NCBI GenBank assembly: GCA_010672965.1
Contig: JAAHFN010000003.1
Span: 124,001-188,000 of the forward strand
DNA from: Oscillatoria sp. SIO1A7
GTDB taxonomy: Bacteria; Cyanobacteriota; Cyanobacteriia; Cyanobacteriales; Laspinemataceae
DNA: 64,000 nt
Direction of reading: 5' to 3'
Shown: one piece after another, positions 31,513 through 40,526 of the stretch
Position numbering within the stretch: position 1 is the stretch's first letter
Layout: the number at the start of each line of letters is the position of its first letter
Translations under genes and position numbers: made by a program
Notes under the pieces: model-generated
Databases searched by the model: none
What the model saw: only the letters and a program-made list of their open reading frames with translations
Told to the model about the DNA's origin: nothing

Positions 31513-32163
31513 CTATAGATCGGTTTTCATTTCTATGCCTATTCCGTTTTGGGCGAACTCTGTAAAAGTTTTATCCGACAATTCATTGCTCGCGATCGCC
31601 TCCAACATTGCCAAAGGTAGAGTTAAATGATGGGCTCCGGCTTGTAGAGAAGCGAATGCCTCTTGGGGGGACTTAATACTTGCAGCCAGAATTTCCGTAT
31701 CGCTCCCTGCCAGGACGCTAGCCATATCCCGCACCAAAGCAATTCCGTCACCCAAAAGCCTAGTAGCGCGATTCACATAAGCGATCGCATATTTAGCACC
31801 AGCTTCCCGAGCCACTGCGGCCTGAGCCGGACTGTAGATTGCCGTCACCGAACAGGCGATATCCCGCGAAACAGAAGCCACCACCTCAAAACCCGCTACT
31901 GTCGCCGGAATCTTCAAAACCGTTTGTTTGCCAATAATCTCATTTGCCCTGCGAGCTTCTGCCACCATGCCATCAAAGTCAGATGCCATCAACTGATAAA
32001 ACACCGGGCCCGATGTAAATTCCGTTAATTGTTTGAGAGTCGCCTCCGGTGACAAATCGCTTTTAGCCAAAAGGGTTGGATTGGTAGTTATGCCCTTGAC
32101 CCACCCCATCTTTCGAGCTGCTTTTGCTTCCTGCGCGATCGCCGAATCTAGATAAATAGCCAT
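31513..32163 (-). CDS. transaldolase-like protein (TalC / fructose-6-phosphate aldolase type)
   Basis: 216 residues, the usual length of the short TalC/FSA subfamily. MAIYLDSA (Asp6), GITTNPTLLAKS, VLKIPAT with the Schiff-base Lys84, and ASIKSPQEAFASLQAGAHHL all match. It acts in sugar-phosphate interconversion (pentose phosphate or dihydroxyacetone transfer); which reaction cannot be decided from sequence alone. Cytosolic, likely monocistronic, and the first clearly chromosomal gene to the right of the island. Confidence 0.9.
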   Translation of the reverse strand: MAIYLDSAIAQEAKAARKMGWVKGITTNPTLLAKSDLSPEATLKQLTEFTSGPVFYQLMASDFDGMVAEARRANEIIGKQTVLKIPATVAGFEVVASVSRDIACSVTAIYSPAQAAVAREAGAKYAIAYVNRATRLLGDGIALVRDMASVLAGSDTEILAASIKSPQEAFASLQAGAHHLTLPLAMLEAIASNELSDKTFTEFAQNGIGIEMKTDL

Positions 32164-32270
32164 TCTTAATTTCCCCTATCCATCGAAAGCAATTTATAGC
32201 AGTAAGCGGTTAGCTGACAGCGGTCAGCTTGGGGAGCATTTCAATTTTGTAATCCGAGCTTTTTGGTTGC

Positions 32271-32339
32271 GTAGGTTGGGCCCGGGAACGAAACCCAACA
32301 AGGGGCTGTCGTTGGGTTTCGTTCCCGGGCCCAACCTAC
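32271..32339. repeat. 29-bp perfect inverted repeat
   Basis: GTAGGTTGGGCCCGGGAACG AAACCCAAC (32271-32299) is repeated exactly in reverse complement at 32311-32339 around an 11-base loop. It lies between talC-like and HEAT-protein genes. Long palindromes beginning GTAGGTTGGG are a known kind of cyanobacterial interspersed repeat. Confidence 0.85.
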
Positions 32340-32529
32340 TACTTGCAAAAGTGAAATGCTCCCGTCAGCTTGAGCGTCAAAGTATTGCAATAATTTTAAG
32401 CAAAAGGCGCGTTTTGATTCCTGTCAAACACCCTAATCCGATGTGATATATCAAAAAAATATCCAGAAATACCAGGCGACAAGACCGGGCAGAAGGGCAT
32501 ATTTAACTTTTGATATATCGCAAGAATAT

Positions 32530-33273
32530 TTATAATAGCCCGGAGAATTCCAAGTCTTCAATTACCTGAAGTCCGCGAGGATCGCCCACGCGCAATAAAG
32601 AAGACTTGGCATCTTCTTGCACGCTCAGGTCTTCATCATTTTCCAAAGCCTCAATCAAACCGTCTATAGCCCCGGCATAGACTATATTATTAGGCAATTC
32701 GCGACACATTTGACCCAGAGCCCAGGCACAGTTAGAACGAACGGCCGAAATTGGGTCATTAAGCAATCCTTGAATTAAGGGCGGTACGGCTCCCACCACC
32801 AGATCGAAACCCACCGGAGCGAGTTGCCCCAGAGAGCTTGCCGCCCAGAGGCGAACCGCAGGAATATCGGTTTTCAAAGCATGAACCAGAGGAGCCAAAG
32901 CTTGGCGATCGCCGCAATTGCCCAGAGCCCAGACTAATCCTTTGCGGACATAGCCATTCCAATCCTTTCCTAGCTGTTCTATCAATGGTGACACCACCGC
33001 CGGATTGGTATTGCGTCCCAAAGCATAAGCCACGCTAACCCGCACCAAAGGGCAAGGCTCCTGGAGCAACTCAACCAAATCTGGAATTGCCCGTTCGTCC
33101 CTAAGTTCGCAGAATGCCCGCGCTGCAACCATGCGCTGCTGGGGATCCGGTGACTTCAACAGGGGCAACATCTCTTCTGGATCTGGAGCCTGCGGTTCTG
33201 GATCTTCCAATCGATCCAGAGGGCTCTCTAGCTCGTTCTCAATATCGAATACGCTTATATCGTCATCATGCAT
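32530..33273 (-). CDS. HEAT-repeat protein
   Basis: 247 residues. An acidic Pro-rich N-terminus (DDDISVFDIENELESPLDRL) precedes at least five HEAT repeats (RMVAARAFCELRDERAIPDL, VRVSVAYALGRNTNPAVVSP, VRKGLVWALGNCGDRQALAP, VRLWAASSLGQL, VRSNCAWALGQMCRELPNNI). The repeats resemble those of phycobilin lyases and NblB-like proteins, which bind bilins or phycobiliproteins; a general scaffold role is equally possible. No neighbour indicates the pathway. Intact. Confidence 0.85.
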   Translation of the reverse strand: MHDDDISVFDIENELESPLDRLEDPEPQAPDPEEMLPLLKSPDPQQRMVAARAFCELRDERAIPDLVELLQEPCPLVRVSVAYALGRNTNPAVVSPLIEQLGKDWNGYVRKGLVWALGNCGDRQALAPLVHALKTDIPAVRLWAASSLGQLAPVGFDLVVGAVPPLIQGLLNDPISAVRSNCAWALGQMCRELPNNIVYAGAIDGLIEALENDEDLSVQEDAKSSLLRVGDPRGLQVIEDLEFSGLL

Positions 33274-33606
33274 AACAATAATTTTATCGGAAAATAAATA
33301 GCCGCATATAATTTAGGGATTTTGCGAGGGCTACGCTTGCAAAAATCTATGCGGGTCAAATATATGGCCCTTAGCTATACCGATGGGCTGCTCCAAAGCG
33401 CTGCTCCAACGCCTACCGGACTGCATCAATGGTATAAAACTTACGCATTGCCTCTGTATTTATAGGGGCCATAGCGGAAATCGCCCCTACATTTAGGGTT
33501 AGATTTCCGCTCTCTGCGTAAGTCCTATGATATTTATTTGTGCGATCGCCCCTTACTGCTAAGTCCCGTTTTCATCCTTATCTCCGAGCCAGCCTATTGC
33601 ATATTA
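33274..33606. other. intergenic region with a MITE-like repeat
   Basis: No gene. Bases 33436-33526 form a copy of the ACTTACGCA...TGCGTAAGT inverted-end family, also at 38014-38125, 38711-38799 and 46441-46537, with the internal CCCCTAC palindrome common to them. Confidence 0.65.
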
Positions 33607-34479
33607 CTATATCGATTGCAAATTAAAATTTTGCTTTGAATAGGTTGTGCCATCGGGCATAATTGCCCCTCTGAAATCGGCCTCATCCAGAATCGCCCCC
33701 TTGAGCCTAGCCCCTTGCAGATTAGCTCCCATTAAATTAGCGCATCTTAGATTTGCTCTCTTGAGAATTGCCTCCCTGAGATTCGCCCGAGAAAAGTCTG
33801 TCCAACTGAGATCCGCTTTAGCAAGGTCTGCCCGACTCAAATCTACCCCGCTGAGCCTTGCCCGACTCAAGTTAGCTTCTGGCACCAACGTACCTGGCCC
33901 CATAAAATACAGTCCTGCTTTGCCCGGGTCGAACTCTGCCCCAAACTGCGTCATCTCATCGTATAAAGCCTCGGACAGGTCGGCATCTTTTAGCTTTGCC
34001 CGACTCAGATCCGCTCCTCGCAGATCTGCCCCAACCAAATATGCCCCGCTCAGGTCTGCTTCGCTCAGCTTTGCCCAGCGAAAATCTACCTTTCTCAGAT
34101 AAGCATTGCTTAGGTAGGCTTGAGGACTAATGGAATAAGCTCGGGTAGCTTTGGGGTCAAAATCATCTGGAAATTGAGTTTGGATATTATAGACTGCCTC
34201 GGAAATATCCGCCCCTGCCAGATGAGCCCATCTTAGATCCGTCCCTCGCAGATCTGCTCCTCTAAAATATGCCCCTCGCAGATCCGCTCCTCGCAGATCT
34301 GCTCCTCTGAGGTCTATAGCTCTTAAATATGCTGCGCCGAAGCTGACTTCTCTAAGCTTGGCATCTCTCATAGTAGCGCGACTGAGATTGGCTCCGCTTA
34401 GGTGCGCTTCGCTGAGATTTACCTTGGTAAAGTTCCTTTTTCCTTGGGCGTATAGGGTTAGAAGTTCGTTGGCATCCAT
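33607..34479 (-). CDS. pentapeptide-repeat protein
   Basis: 290 residues from ATG 34479 (MDANELLTLYAQGKRNFTKV). Many A(D/N)Lxx repeats in four blocks (ADLRGADLRGAYFRGADLRG ... ANLREAILKRANLRCANLMG) are broken by non-repeat inserts containing TQFxxxFDPxxA, a usual feature of cyanobacterial members. Folds as a right-handed beta-helix; cellular role unknown. Shares its N-terminal pattern MDAxELLxxYxxGxRNF with 37196-37783. Confidence 0.9.
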   Translation of the reverse strand: MDANELLTLYAQGKRNFTKVNLSEAHLSGANLSRATMRDAKLREVSFGAAYLRAIDLRGADLRGADLRGAYFRGADLRGTDLRWAHLAGADISEAVYNIQTQFPDDFDPKATRAYSISPQAYLSNAYLRKVDFRWAKLSEADLSGAYLVGADLRGADLSRAKLKDADLSEALYDEMTQFGAEFDPGKAGLYFMGPGTLVPEANLSRARLSGVDLSRADLAKADLSWTDFSRANLREAILKRANLRCANLMGANLQGARLKGAILDEADFRGAIMPDGTTYSKQNFNLQSI

Positions 34480-34597
34480 AATATCAGTTAAAAAATTCCT
34501 TGCTCTGTTTTTGGATAGGAATTGAATAATTTCTGGCAAGGATTTACGCACAGAAAATATATAATAGTTTAGCCTGCTAGACTCGCACCTAGTCAAT

Positions 34598-34635
34598 GAA
34601 ACCCGGTTTCTTCCGCTTCCCCGAAACCGGGTTTC
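34598..34635. repeat. GAAACCCGGTTTC hairpin
   Basis: GAAACCCGGTTTC (34598-34610) and GAAACCGGGTTTC (34623-34635) are reverse complements around a 12-base spacer, in a 317-base gene-free gap between the pentapeptide gene and the Omp85 gene. A common cyanobacterial palindrome; a terminator role lacks a T tract. Confidence 0.6.
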
Positions 34636-34796
34636 TAGTCCCCGGAACGTAAATCAGTTTTGATTGTACTATTGATTCAAAATATTAATTCCGAATTCCG
34701 GGTGACTTGAAAGCATCAGTCCCGATCTAGAAATATTTTTTTGCCAAGCAAGAGAAATATTTCTCCATCAAGCTACTCCAGGAAAAGATACTGCAA

Positions 34797-36209
34797 TTAG
34801 AATCGCTCGCCCAAGGCAAAATGTATCTGAGCATCTCCTTGGTCGCTAAGGGCAAACTCCAGGCGCAATGGACCAAAATCGCTCAGGGCTCTTAGGCCGA
34901 CTCCAAAGCCCGCGCCACTTCCAGACTTGTTCCGCACTTCTCCGGGTTCCCCTCGCACCGTATCCCCAGAGCGCAGGTCAGTTCCATAGTCCGCAAACAC
35001 CGTACCCCCCAATCGGGAGAGAAGAGGCAATTCTAGATCGGAGACAATTGGGAAGCGATACTCTAGAGAAGCTTGGACGAAACTGCGACCCGTCCCTACC
35101 TCTCCGTCGCTATAGCCTCGCACCGAGTTCGTCCCCCCAATGCTAAAGGCTTCATAGGGAGCTGCATCACCGATAATCGTGCCTCCTTGAATGTTGAAGA
35201 CAACAGTCTGGGTATTGGCGATCGGCATAAATTTGCTGTAAGTCGCTCTAAGACGGTTGAAGGAAAGGTTCGAGTCTCCTACGGGTATTGACTGTTCCGT
35301 TCCCACCCCAAAACGATAGCCTGTAGTCGGCCAAAATGGATCGTTGCGCCGGTCTTGAAAGGCAGAGAGATTTAATGTCAGCAGATCGTCTTTGCCATCG
35401 TCAGAGACGGTCACTCGGTTGCCAAATTGATCTCGCGTGAAAATAGAATCGGTGATTGCAGCATTGCGGATACTCACTTGCTGGTAACCGCCGCCAACGC
35501 CAATGACCAAGCCATTTTCGTTAACTGGCTTAAAGAATTCAAAGCTACCGCCGATGCGATGTACCCAAGCCGCATGGTCGTGGATTAGTTCTACCTCGGG
35601 GTCGCCGTTGAAGAAGTTTGCTTCGGGCGATCGGCTAATAAAAAATCTCGCAGTATAACCGCTATCTAATGGGTCTCCGTCTCCCCAAGGATCGGTAAGG
35701 CTAGCATAGCCGCCTAAGGTTCGCGTCCCTCCCTCAAACCCAAAATCCAGAATATGATTGTTATTGCCGAGATTGAGTACGCGAAAGTTCAGCCCGCCGT
35801 ACAAGCCTTTCAAGGAACTAGATCCTATCACGGGATTCACAGAAAATTTTGGACCGTCATCAAACTCCTCATCAAACTCCCGATATTGAGCCAGCATCCC
35901 ATTTGTATTTCCTATGAAATAGTTGTGCTGCTTGTCAAGCTCTATATTCTCTACCCCCAAATTCTGTATTGGCCCCGAAAACTGTATTGGCCTCCAACTC
36001 TGGATCGGTAAGGTTCTATCCCAGACTGCTTGAGGGACAATTAGGTTTTCCAGCTCGCTCGATACATACTGATTGTCCGAAGCAGTTTTTGGTATTGATG
36101 GGGTTTGTCCCCAAGTAGGGGAAGCCAAAAGTAAGGTCGCAGAGACTGTTCCCACCATCAGTGCTAGGGGTGGTATTGGATTTTGCCAACTATATTTTGT
36201 TGTATTCAT
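34797..36209 (-). CDS. BamA/Omp85-type outer membrane protein
   Basis: 470 residues from ATG 36209, with GGGAG upstream. A signal peptide (PLALMVGTVSATLLLASPTW, cut near WGQ) is followed by a beta-barrel-like region. It contains GGTNSVRGYSDGEVGTGR (the VRGF-type motif of the Omp85 superfamily), a long DFGPLRLEFALS strand and a C-terminal Phe. POTRA repeats were not recognised, so it is closer to barrel-only members than to BamA. It may insert or export proteins; TpsB function for the TpsA-like proteins of this window is possible but 10 kb away. Tandem 13-bp repeats lie upstream. Confidence 0.8.
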   Translation of the reverse strand: MNTTKYSWQNPIPPLALMVGTVSATLLLASPTWGQTPSIPKTASDNQYVSSELENLIVPQAVWDRTLPIQSWRPIQFSGPIQNLGVENIELDKQHNYFIGNTNGMLAQYREFDEEFDDGPKFSVNPVIGSSSLKGLYGGLNFRVLNLGNNNHILDFGFEGGTRTLGGYASLTDPWGDGDPLDSGYTARFFISRSPEANFFNGDPEVELIHDHAAWVHRIGGSFEFFKPVNENGLVIGVGGGYQQVSIRNAAITDSIFTRDQFGNRVTVSDDGKDDLLTLNLSAFQDRRNDPFWPTTGYRFGVGTEQSIPVGDSNLSFNRLRATYSKFMPIANTQTVVFNIQGGTIIGDAAPYEAFSIGGTNSVRGYSDGEVGTGRSFVQASLEYRFPIVSDLELPLLSRLGGTVFADYGTDLRSGDTVRGEPGEVRNKSGSGAGFGVGLRALSDFGPLRLEFALSDQGDAQIHFALGERF

Positions 36210-36241
36210 GCCGTTCGCTCCCACAGGCTCGCATTTTTTTA

Positions 36242-36332
36242 GCGCTTGATTTTACCGCTTGATTTTGGCGCTTGATTTTGGCGCTTGATTTTGGCGCTTG
36301 ATTTTGGCGCTTGATTTTGGCGCTTGATTTTG
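36242..36332. repeat. seven tandem 13-bp repeats upstream of the Omp85 gene
   Basis: Seven consecutive units of GCGCTTGATTTTG (first two slightly diverged: GCGCTTGATTTTA, CCGCTTGATTTTG) occupy 36242-36332 and end in GCGATCGC. They begin 33 bases upstream of ATG 36209, i.e. in the promoter or leader. The unit is not a multiple of three and is not coding. Confidence 0.85.
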
Positions 36333-37195
36333 GCGATCGCCTTATAACCTAAAGTTCTAAAAACACCAAAAAAATTACCTAAAGACTCTATTAGTACCGT
36401 GCGCGCCAAGCACAAGACACTATATATAGTTTATCTGCCCTAAAATTTGCGCTAATCCCGCACCATGTAAGCAGCCCAGATAAGCCGCTGGATTAGATTT
36501 TGCTGCCAGATAAGCTCCTAGATTAGATTTTGCATCTCGAAAGTACCATTATTATTGGTGCCACTGAGATGCCTTGCCAAAACCTCCTCTATATTAGGCA
36601 TTGCAGCAACTCTTTCTTCAACAGCTTTATCTTTCTTTTGGAATACAGGTGTCCCCACTCCCCTACTTTTTAGGGAAGGGTGAGGAGGGTGGGGAGATGG
36701 GGACCGGGGGAATTGAGTATTTGGGGACTGGGGGACTGGGGGACTGGGGGACCGGGGAACTGGGGAACTGGGGGACCGGGGGACTTGGGTATTTGGGACT
36801 GGGGGACTTGGGTACTTGGGGACTGGGAGAGGGAGAAGGCTCGTCCTTTCAAGGGTATGTTTTTTAGATTTGGCATTTCATTGCTCGGTATCGTGTATCG
36901 ACCCGGGGCGTAGGGGCGACAGCATTCCCGAGATAGCTTTTGCTCTCTTCGCAGAAGAAGAGCGTATTGGAATGCTTCGCCCAAGAAACCCATGCAGCCC
37001 GCCGATCTCGTCAAAAAAGAGATTACAAAAAACATACCCTTGAAAGGAAGGCTCGTCCCCATGTCTCCATGTCCCCATGTCCCCATGTCTCTCCATGTCC
37101 CCATGTCTCTCCATGTCCCCATGTCTCTCCATGTCCCCATGTCCCCATGTCCTCATGTCCCCATGTCTCCATGTCCCCATGTCTGCAATGCCCCT
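36333..37195. other. gene-free kilobase with low-complexity tracts
   Basis: No convincing gene. 36700-36835 is a GGGGACTGG-type tract; 37056-37190 is a CCATGTCCCCATGTCTCT-type tract. TTTCAAGGGTATGTTTTTT (36849-36867) recurs inverted at 37027-37045, each near GGCTCGTCC or its complement, like ends of a small element. Frames across the tracts are repeat artefacts. Confidence 0.6.
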
Positions 37196-37783
37196 TCAGC
37201 GGTGATATTCGTGACCGTCTGGGAGAGTTGCTTTATCTAACTGAGTTCCATTCAGATTTGTATTCCATAAATTAGCGCCTTTTAGATTAGTGCCTGTTAA
37301 GTTGGAGCCACCGAGATCTCCGGATATCATATTGGCTCCGCTCATATCGGCTTCAGTCAAATCTGCCCCAACCAAGCTTGTTGCCACCATATCGGCTCCA
37401 CTCAAGTCAGCACCGCTCAGATTTGCATTCAAAAAATCAGCTTTATTGAGAATCGCTTTCCACAGACTTGCCCCGCTTAAATTGGCATTTCCCAAGTCTG
37501 CTAACCCAAGTTCCGCTAAAATTAAATTGGCTTCCCTCAAGTCAGCTCCAGTCAGGTTAGCTTGTATTAAGTTAGTTCCCGTTAATTTAGCATTGCTCAA
37601 ATTCGCGCCAGTGAGGTTTGCTTTTCTCAGACTAGCTCGACTCAGATTGGTATTGGAAAGGTTGGCATCGGTGAAGTTGGCTTCGTTCAGATTAGCTTTA
37701 TACAAATTTAATCCTTCCAAATCGACCCCGCTAAAATTTCTTTCTCCTGCTTCGTAGCGCCCTAGCAGTTCTTCAGCGTCCAT
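37196..37783 (-). CDS. pentapeptide-repeat protein
   Basis: 195 residues, MDAEELLGRYEAGERNFSGV followed by an almost unbroken series of ANL/ADL pentapeptides (ANLNEANFTDANLSNTNLSR and so on) and ending in a short tail (TLPDGHEYHR). Smaller and more regular than 33607-34479, whose N-terminal cap it shares. Right-handed beta-helix, function unknown. Confidence 0.9.
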   Translation of the reverse strand: MDAEELLGRYEAGERNFSGVDLEGLNLYKANLNEANFTDANLSNTNLSRASLRKANLTGANLSNAKLTGTNLIQANLTGADLREANLILAELGLADLGNANLSGASLWKAILNKADFLNANLSGADLSGADMVATSLVGADLTEADMSGANMISGDLGGSNLTGTNLKGANLWNTNLNGTQLDKATLPDGHEYHR

Positions 37784-38227
37784 ATTATCTGCCTCTATTA
37801 AAGAAAAATTGCTATTGTTTTTTTAGTATTAGTCATTTGTGGAAGGGCAAGGATATTTTTGGCCTGTCTTTTTCATGTCTTTGCTAATGCGGCGCGGGAT
37901 AGCTTAGAGCGCGTTCGGGCTTTAGGCTTGGGTTATTCCTGGGGGAAGGGCGAGTTGGGCAGCTCTGAAAGCTCAGAGCTGGACCCAAAGTTAGAGGTAA
38001 CCTCTTGTTTATTAGGACTTACGCATCTACGCTATTGGCAGGGGCGATAGCAACGCTCTCCCTGCCGGTGCGCTCTTGGGATTGCCCCTACAACGATCGG
38101 ACATGGACAGGCAAGCGTAAGTCCTGTTTATTCTCGGCCGAAGGGGGTTTCAATTTAGAGGGCGGGAGCGATGGCGCGTGTTAGGCACCTACTCCCGCCC
38201 CAAATTTATTCCGCCTCAGCAACGAGT
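37784..38227. other. intergenic region with a MITE-like repeat
   Basis: Bases 38014-38125 form a copy of the AGGACTTACGCA...GCGTAAGTCCT family. No gene otherwise; the short plus-strand frame at 37859-38050 is not convincing. Confidence 0.6.
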
Positions 38228-38416
38228 TTAACCGCGCCTGCGGAAATTGTTTTTGCGCCTCGCAGCGCTTGCCTTGCGCTTGCGCTTTTCCTGCGGAGTT
38301 TCATAGTACATACGACAGCGGACATCTGCCAAGATTCCCGCTTGCGAGACTTGGCGTTTAAACCGACGTAGAGCCGATTCAATTGCTTCGTTTTCGCCGA
38401 TTACCACCTGGGTCAT
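38228..38416 (-). CDS. rpsU: 30S ribosomal protein S21
   Basis: 62 residues, highly basic: [33 protein letters not shown], then [20 protein letters not shown] (positions ~36-55). This is the full-length bacterial S21, a late-assembling small-subunit protein near the anti-Shine-Dalgarno region. Stand-alone gene, no operon partner, as is usual in cyanobacteria. Confidence 0.95.
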   Translation of the reverse strand: MTQVVIGENEAIESALRRFKRQVSQAGILADVRCRMYYETPQEKRKRKASAARRKNNFRRRG

Positions 38417-39184
38417 TTGTTCTCCTTGTTTCTCCTCTTTTCTAATTTGGTTATTTAGCGGCCTAGCGGCCTATTGGGATTTTGGATATTATTTTACCTT
38501 ACACTTAGGCTGTTTAGCAGCAATCTAGCTGCAACAGGAATTACACAAATAATCTATATATAGTGTACCGGCAAAATAAATACATTATATATAGGGCTAA
38601 AATTGATAATTTGGGTAAGTTCGATCTAAATAGCCAGCTCGGTTCGATAGACATTGGTCCATTTGTTTGGAGCCACGCTTTCGTTCCCCGATCCAGAATA
38701 TAGCAGTAACAGGACTTACGCATAGACTCTATCTGTAGGGGTAGCACTGCGCACCAGCATCTATATATAGCGACCGCTCGGACGATTTGCGTAAGTCCTG
38801 AGTAAGCTATCAGCTCTGCTGCAGTCAGCAGTCCTAGCTCAGTCCTGCCATACGCACACATGAGCGTTTTGATTCCTGTCAAACACCTTAATCGGTAGTG
38901 CTATATCAAAAACCGAACGGTTGCAGTAGTCTCTGCCTAAAGAACGAGCATTTATAAATGTCAAGCGCTTATTTGCGTAGTGCTATATATATTGAGTGGA
39001 GAAAGACTCTAGGAAATAACAGAGGTTAGACTGAATTTTTTATTTGAGGCTACAATGCAGGCGATCGCAGCTTTTGCCAGCAGATCGGCAAGCCAGCAAT
39101 ACCTCCGGAAAGTAAGCGACTTGCAACGAAAAAACACTGAGCTGTAGCGTCAGTGTCTGAGCTTTATCTCGGATTTTGTAAATG
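38417..39184. other. gene-free region with repeats
   Basis: Contains a full AGGACTTACGCA family element at 38711-38799 and, at about 38872-38900, GCGTTTTGATTCCTGTCAAACACC, which also occurs at 32411. Repeated TATATATAG tracts. The minus-strand frame at 38541-38882 lies over the repeat and is not credible as a gene. Confidence 0.6.
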
Positions 39185-39553
39185 TTATTGTCGAACCCTA
39201 ATTTTATCTGTTTCTACAATTAAGAGCTTTCCTTTATAATGTTCCATATCATGGTAATATAACAAATATTTGCTCAACATTTGCATTAGGACGTCAATAA
39301 TTTCCGGGTGATTTCTGAGCTGAATCGAGATGATGCCGCTATATTTCGTCGGAGGATAGGTAACAATGTCGGCAAAATCTCCGTTAAGGGAAACCAGGAT
39401 AGCGCCTAGTTCCTGAGCCTTAGCGATCGCCGCTTCATCGCTAGAGTCGAAAGGAAGGTAATTTTGGAACAGCAAAACTTCATGGCCAGTCTCCTGCAAG
39501 AGATCGACCATTGATTGGGGTAGGCACTGAGCAACAAATAATTTTAAAGTCAC
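39185..39553 (-). CDS. DUF5615 PIN-like toxin candidate, atypical active site
   Basis: 122 residues of the DUF5615 PIN-like family, the usual toxin partner of DUF433 antitoxins. Typical members begin LLxDENLP, where Asp is catalytic; this one reads LFVAQCLPQSMVDLLQETGH, so the first acidic residue is missing. The later motif VSLNGDFADIV is kept. It overlaps the DUF433 gene by four bases (ATGA). It may be an RNase with altered chemistry or an inactivated toxin. Family confident, activity doubtful. Confidence 0.8.
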   Translation of the reverse strand: MTLKLFVAQCLPQSMVDLLQETGHEVLLFQNYLPFDSSDEAAIAKAQELGAILVSLNGDFADIVTYPPTKYSGIISIQLRNHPEIIDVLMQMLSKYLLYYHDMEHYKGKLLIVETDKIRVRQ

Positions 39554-39780
39554 GCTAGCAAAGTATCAAAATCTGATAGGTCGCGGGCGTAGTCGAGGCA
39601 AGCAAAGATTTGTTCTTGTGACAAATAGGGAAACTCTTGAATGATTTGCTCGAAAGTAGCTCCTGCCGCTAAATAGCCAAATATAATAGAGACTGCGATC
39701 CGGGTTCCTTTGATTCTGGGCTTGCCCCGCAGTACGTCTGGACTGCTAACAATATATTCCCTCCAGTTCACTGTTATCAT
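39550..39780 (-). CDS. DUF433 antitoxin-like protein
   Basis: 76 residues (MITVNWREYIVSSPDVLRGK PRIKGTRIAV, then PYLSQEQIFACLDYARDLSD), a full-length DUF433 protein with its winged-helix-like C-terminus. Usually neutralises and co-regulates a DUF5615 PIN-like toxin; that gene follows with a four-base overlap. The start is ATG 39780. Confidence 0.88.
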   Translation of the reverse strand: MITVNWREYIVSSPDVLRGKPRIKGTRIAVSIIFGYLAAGATFEQIIQEFPYLSQEQIFACLDYARDLSDFDTLLA

Positions 39781-39783
39781 CAA

Positions 39784-40526
39784 TAGTCCGCTATGAGATT
39801 AATTTACCTACATTATAAAGGAACGAATACCTAGTGGTCTGTCAAGAAATAATTGGGCATTGGGCCCACAAGCATTGGGCATTGGGCATTGGGCAAGCCC
39901 CGTAGGCGTAGCCCGCCCTCCGGGGCGTAGGGGCGGCTACGCCTACGGAAAAAATTGCTCGACTATTCAAAACTACCTTGACGGGCTAGTGGCGCTGCGC
40001 AGAATTCAAAATTCTCTCATTCAAAATTCTGTTGGATCCGGGCTACCGGCCACAAGGATCGCCCTCTGGATTACTTCTGCCGTGCTGCACTAGAGCAATG
40101 ACAAAGGTCCCTCGATGTATTTTCGGAGTAACACTGCATTGCAGGGTATCTATGGCCTTTAGTTTGTGGCCGAGATGACTCCGGTCTAGGTATGCAATTC
40201 AATAGGCAAGTTTTTCGATCTACGCTCCGGAAAGTTTTTCAGCTCCGGTAAAATTAGGGTTTCGGGCTCCAAGAACGCCTCTCGGTTACCGATCGACAAT
40301 TAATCTATCGTTTTAAATTTTTGAGAATGGAAAAGATTATATTTAATTTTTGTAAAATTAATAAACAGCTAAGAAAAATAGGCGTATAGCAAGCGTTACT
40401 TCAGCCTACAGTAAAGATAGAACAATTTTGGTAGCGGCATGCGATCGCATACCGGGCGTCCTGAAAAATTTTAAAAGTCATGTATCCGTAAGTGACGCTT
40501 TCTGGAAAATTCGCTGTTATTTTATT
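39784..40526. other. intergenic region with repeats
   Basis: Tandem GGGCATT units near 39850-39895 and a hairpin CCGTAGGCGTAGCC/GGCTACGCCTACGG (about 39899-39948). No supported gene; the rest is AT-rich and probably carries the promoter of the secreted-protein gene at 40527. Confidence 0.55.

Noticed and set aside
31239-31518. Open frames rich in GVGCGVWG or TPHTPHP on both strands
   Set aside because: They arise only from the ACACCCC tandem repeat, open in all frames, with no ribosome site.
34797-36209. Assigning the Omp85 protein as the TpsB partner of the two TpsA-like proteins
   Set aside because: No POTRA domain was recognised and the genes are more than 10 kb apart on opposite sides of unrelated genes; kept only as a possibility.
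37056-37190. CRISPR-like regular repeats (CCATGTCCCCATGTCTCT)
   Set aside because: The unit is short and continuous, with no unique spacers and no cas genes; it is a low-complexity tract.
36601-37275. Several overlapping frames of Gly/Trp/Thr and Pro/His/Met repeats
   Set aside because: Artefacts of repeats in a gene-free kilobase; the amino-acid composition is not protein-like.
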